Shown one piece after another: positions 5,580-7,167 of a stretch of 7,167 nucleotides of DNA. Numbering within the stretch: position 1 is the stretch's first letter; every line of letters begins with the position of its first letter. Below the pieces are notes generated by a model. It ran no database searches and had not been told where the DNA came from. It saw only the letters and a list, made by a program, of their open reading frames with translations. The position numbers and the translations under genes are program-made. The DNA is from Gammaproteobacteria bacterium (lineage in GTDB: Bacteria; Pseudomonadota; Gammaproteobacteria; Arenicellales; UBA868), in NCBI GenBank assembly GCA_003529705.1, contig DPVA01000213.1, positions 1-7,167 of the forward strand, read 5' to 3'.

Positions 5580-6941
5580 CTAGGCCCGCACCTGTTCCAG
5601 AGTTTTGTCAAGCGCTTTGCTTGCGAGATCGACGAGTTCATCGATCTGGTCCTTGGACATGATCAGCGGTGGAGAGATAATCATGCTGTCCCCGACGGCC
5701 CGCATCACTAAACCTAGGTTAGCCGCAATGTCGCGACAGAGCGGCCCCGTGCTGCCTGAGGGCTCAAACTGGCCCCGGGTTTCCTTGTCGGCAACAATCT
5801 CAAAAGCGCCTAGAAAGCCCAGTCCGCGCACCTCACCCACAAGAGGATGATGGGCGAGTTCGGCCCAGCGCTGTTGCAGGTAAGGTCCGGTTTCGGTACG
5901 TACCCGGTCAATAATCCCTTCGTCACGCAGGATTCGAATATTGGCTGCGGCCACTGCGCATGCAGCCGGGTGACCCGCGTAAGTCATACCGTGGGTGAAT
6001 TCGCCCCCTTCTTCGATGATGACTCGTGATATGTGATCTGCCACCATGACGCCGCCGATGGGGAGGTATCCCGAAGAGAGTCCCTTGGCAATCGGCATGA
6101 GGTCCGGTTTCAGACCATAGTAATCGCTGGCAAACCATTCGCCCGTACGGCCGAAGCCGCAGATGACTTCATCAGCCACGAGAAGAATCTGGTGACGCCG
6201 GCAGATCGCGCTGATTTCGGGCCAGTACGTTTCCGGCGGGACAATGACGCCCCCGGCGCCCTGGATAGGTTCGGCAATAAAAGCCGCGACCCGGTGCTCG
6301 CCCAATTCTTCGATTTTCTGTTCCAGTTCGCTAGCGACTTTTTTGCCGAACTCATCGGGCGACAGGTCGCCGCCTTCCCGATACCAGAAGGGTTGGCCTA
6401 TGTGCACAATGTCGGGAATCGGCAAACCGCCTTGTTCATGCATTGAAGCCATACCGCCAAGGCTGGCGCCTGCCATGGTGCTGCCGTGGTAGGCGTTCTT
6501 TCTGCTGATGATGACCTGCTTATCAGGATGGCCCATACACTGCCAGAAGTAGCGGGCCATCCGCACAACCGTGTCGTTGGACTCAGAGCCCGAATTCGTC
6601 AGGAACACGTGAGTCAGATGATCCTGGGTGACCTCTGAAAGCAATTTGGAAAGATCGATGACAGGCGGGTGTGCTGTCTGGAAGAAACTGTTGTAGTAGG
6701 GCAGTTCCTCAATCTGTTTGCGTGCAACCTCGGCGAGGTCCTTGCGTCCGTAGCCCACGTTGACGCACCACAGCCCTGCCATGCCGTCGAGCATTTGATG
6801 TCCATCAGAGTCCCACAGGTAGACACCCTCAGCGCGTTCAATGATGCGGGCACCGGTTTCGTGCATTCGTTTGTGATCGGTAAACGGATGCAAAAAATGG
6901 GCGTGATCCAGCGCTTGGTATTCAGCAGTGCTAAGCGACAT
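5580..6941 (-). CDS. spuC: Putrescine/polyamine aminotransferase, class III PLP-dependent (SpuC-like)
   Basis: This 453-residue enzyme is a class III (omega) aminotransferase, close in length and sequence to Pseudomonas SpuC putrescine-pyruvate aminotransferase. It moves a terminal amino group from a diamine to pyruvate, giving 4-aminobutanal, in the cytoplasm. Visible PLP-site residues are N116-S-G-S-E120 (phosphate loop), Y151-H-G153 (ring stacking), D257-E-V-I-C-G-F-G-R-T-G (Asp to the pyridine nitrogen), K286 in PIAKGLSSGY (Schiff base) and T320 in GMTYAGHP (phosphate contact from the partner subunit). R414 in MRAVGD is the usual carboxylate-binding Arg. The N-terminal L12DHAHFLHPFTDH23 and L57WCVNVGYG are typical of the SpuC branch. 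The ATG has AAGGAG eight bases upstream and a promoter about 45 bases away. Alternatives are beta-alanine- or taurine-pyruvate aminotransferase, but the transporter and glutamine synthetase neighbours favour polyamines. Confidence 0.92.
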   Translation of the reverse strand: MSLSTAEYQALDHAHFLHPFTDHKRMHETGARIIERAEGVYLWDSDGHQMLDGMAGLWCVNVGYGRKDLAEVARKQIEELPYYNSFFQTAHPPVIDLSKLLSEVTQDHLTHVFLTNSGSESNDTVVRMARYFWQCMGHPDKQVIISRKNAYHGSTMAGASLGGMASMHEQGGLPIPDIVHIGQPFWYREGGDLSPDEFGKKVASELEQKIEELGEHRVAAFIAEPIQGAGGVIVPPETYWPEISAICRRHQILLVADEVICGFGRTGEWFASDYYGLKPDLMPIAKGLSSGYLPIGGVMVADHISRVIIEEGGEFTHGMTYAGHPAACAVAAANIRILRDEGIIDRVRTETGPYLQQRWAELAHHPLVGEVRGLGFLGAFEIVADKETRGQFEPSGSTGPLCRDIAANLGLVMRAVGDSMIISPPLIMSKDQIDELVDLASKALDKTLEQVRA

Positions 6942-6949
6942 GCGGGAGG

Positions 6950-6955
6950 CTCCTT
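6950..6955 (-). promoter_or_regulatory. Shine-Dalgarno site of the aminotransferase gene
   Basis: AAGGAG on the minus strand, eight bases before the ATG at 6941, supporting this start. Confidence 0.7.
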
Positions 6956-6983
6956 GGCGAGGGTTTTCTTGACTCAGGCTCTC

Positions 6984-7013
6984 ATCTTAGAAGTCAGAGA
7001 TCTGTGGCGTCAA
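6984..7013 (-). promoter_or_regulatory. Sigma70-like promoter for the aminotransferase-transporter operon
   Basis: On the minus strand, TTGACG (7013-7008, five of six bases to consensus) and TAAGAT (6989-6984, four of six) are 18 bases apart. Transcription would start near 6977, leaving a leader of about 35 bases before the aminotransferase ATG. Just upstream (7029-7056) are A/T tracts that could act as an UP element or bend the DNA. Predicted by eye; no clear terminator separates it from the glutamine synthetase gene, so read-through is also possible. Confidence 0.55.
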
Positions 7014-7029
7014 CGCGTTTTAAGCGCCA
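7005..7029. promoter_or_regulatory. Inverted repeat over the -35 box (possible operator)
   Basis: TGGCG (7005-7009) and CGCCA (7025-7029) form an inverted pair around a 15-base centre that contains the perfect palindrome AACGCGTT (7012-7019). The repeat covers the -35 box at 7008-7013, the place where a repressor would block RNA polymerase. The arms are short, so chance is a real alternative. Confidence 0.3.
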
Positions 7030-7076
7030 AAAAATACGAAAAAGGATGTGGTTTTTGAAACAAGCACCAGACCGAT

Positions 7077-7167
7077 TCAGACATTCAGCAGCAGATGTTC
7101 GCGCTCCCAGGAACTGATCACCTGAAGGAAGGTGTCATATTCGCTTTCCTTGACAGCATTCCACGCC
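7077..7167 (-). CDS. Glutamine synthetase family protein (gamma-glutamylpolyamine synthetase-like), C-terminal end
   Basis: The last 29 codons are visible, ending ISSWEREHLLLNV and a TGA stop at 7079-7077. The run A-W-N-A-V-K-E-S-E-Y-D-T-F, then a W-E-R-E-H-LLLNV end, is like the C-termini of PuuA/SpuI-type glutamine synthetase homologues (usual pattern: E-x-x-x-F then (V/I)SxWE(R/L)). Such enzymes use ATP to join glutamate to putrescine or another amine in the gamma-glutamyl route of polyamine breakdown. The catalytic body is outside the window, so the substrate cannot be checked. The gene is co-directional with, and 135 bases upstream of, the aminotransferase, a pairing known from Pseudomonas polyamine loci, and this supports the call. 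A true nitrogen-assimilating GlnA is less likely because its C-terminus differs. Confidence 0.8.
   Translation of the reverse strand, partial: AWNAVKESEYDTFLQVISSWEREHLLLNV

Noticed and set aside
5530..5580. GC-rich GGCGCTGGCGCTGG stretch just after the aminotransferase stop as a terminator.
   Set aside because: It is a short direct repeat with only weak self-pairing and no T-tract on the minus strand.
6033..6446. Plus-strand open frame (137 codons) antisense to the aminotransferase.
   Set aside because: It lies wholly within the aminotransferase gene, shows no family motif and has no support from neighbouring genes.
7029..7076. T-tracts on the minus strand after the glutamine synthetase stop as a rho-independent terminator.
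   Set aside because: No GC-rich stem precedes the T-tracts; they are better explained as AT-rich DNA upstream of the next promoter.

Overview
The window looks like a chromosomal segment of a proteobacterium, most likely a marine or soil gammaproteobacterium. This rests on moderate GC content, a Pseudomonas SpuC-like putrescine aminotransferase, a PuuA/SpuI-type glutamine synthetase tail and tightly packed genes. I cannot fix the genus. Every gene I can support is on the minus strand, so transcription runs from the right end to the left. There are no RNA genes, insertion sequences or CRISPR arrays, and no gap above 300 bases.

In order of transcription, the window opens with the last 29 codons of a glutamine synthetase-family enzyme (7167-7077), probably a gamma-glutamyl-polyamine synthetase. 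A 135-base gap follows, holding a good sigma70-like promoter (TTGACG-N18-TAAGAT) with palindromic sequence around its -35 box. Next is a class III putrescine/polyamine aminotransferase (6941-5580). A 223-base leader with tandem 9-base repeats precedes a Tat-exported periplasmic binding protein (5356-4214). After a 119-base gap with a strong hairpin come two PotB/PotC-type permeases that overlap by ATGA (4094-3183 and 3186-2371) and a PotA-type ATPase two bases further on (2368-1271).

Downstream of the transporter are a secreted, apparently catalytically dead staphylococcal-nuclease-like protein (1250-669), a GNAT acetyltransferase (635-93) and the start of a 3-hydroxy-3-methylglutaryl-CoA lyase (96-1, cut by the window edge). 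The last two overlap by ATGA.

The coherent theme is uptake and breakdown of an amine. The ABC transporter imports it, the aminotransferase converts a terminal amine to an aldehyde, and the glutamine synthetase homologue can channel it through gamma-glutamylation. The binding protein lacks some of the acidic polyamine-binding positions of E. coli PotD, so the exact substrate is open. The three distal genes do not fit this pathway in an obvious way and are the least understood part of the window. I saw no clearly new multi-gene system. The best leads are the degenerate nuclease-like protein, the atypical binding pocket, the repeat-rich leader and the GNAT/HMG-CoA lyase coupling.
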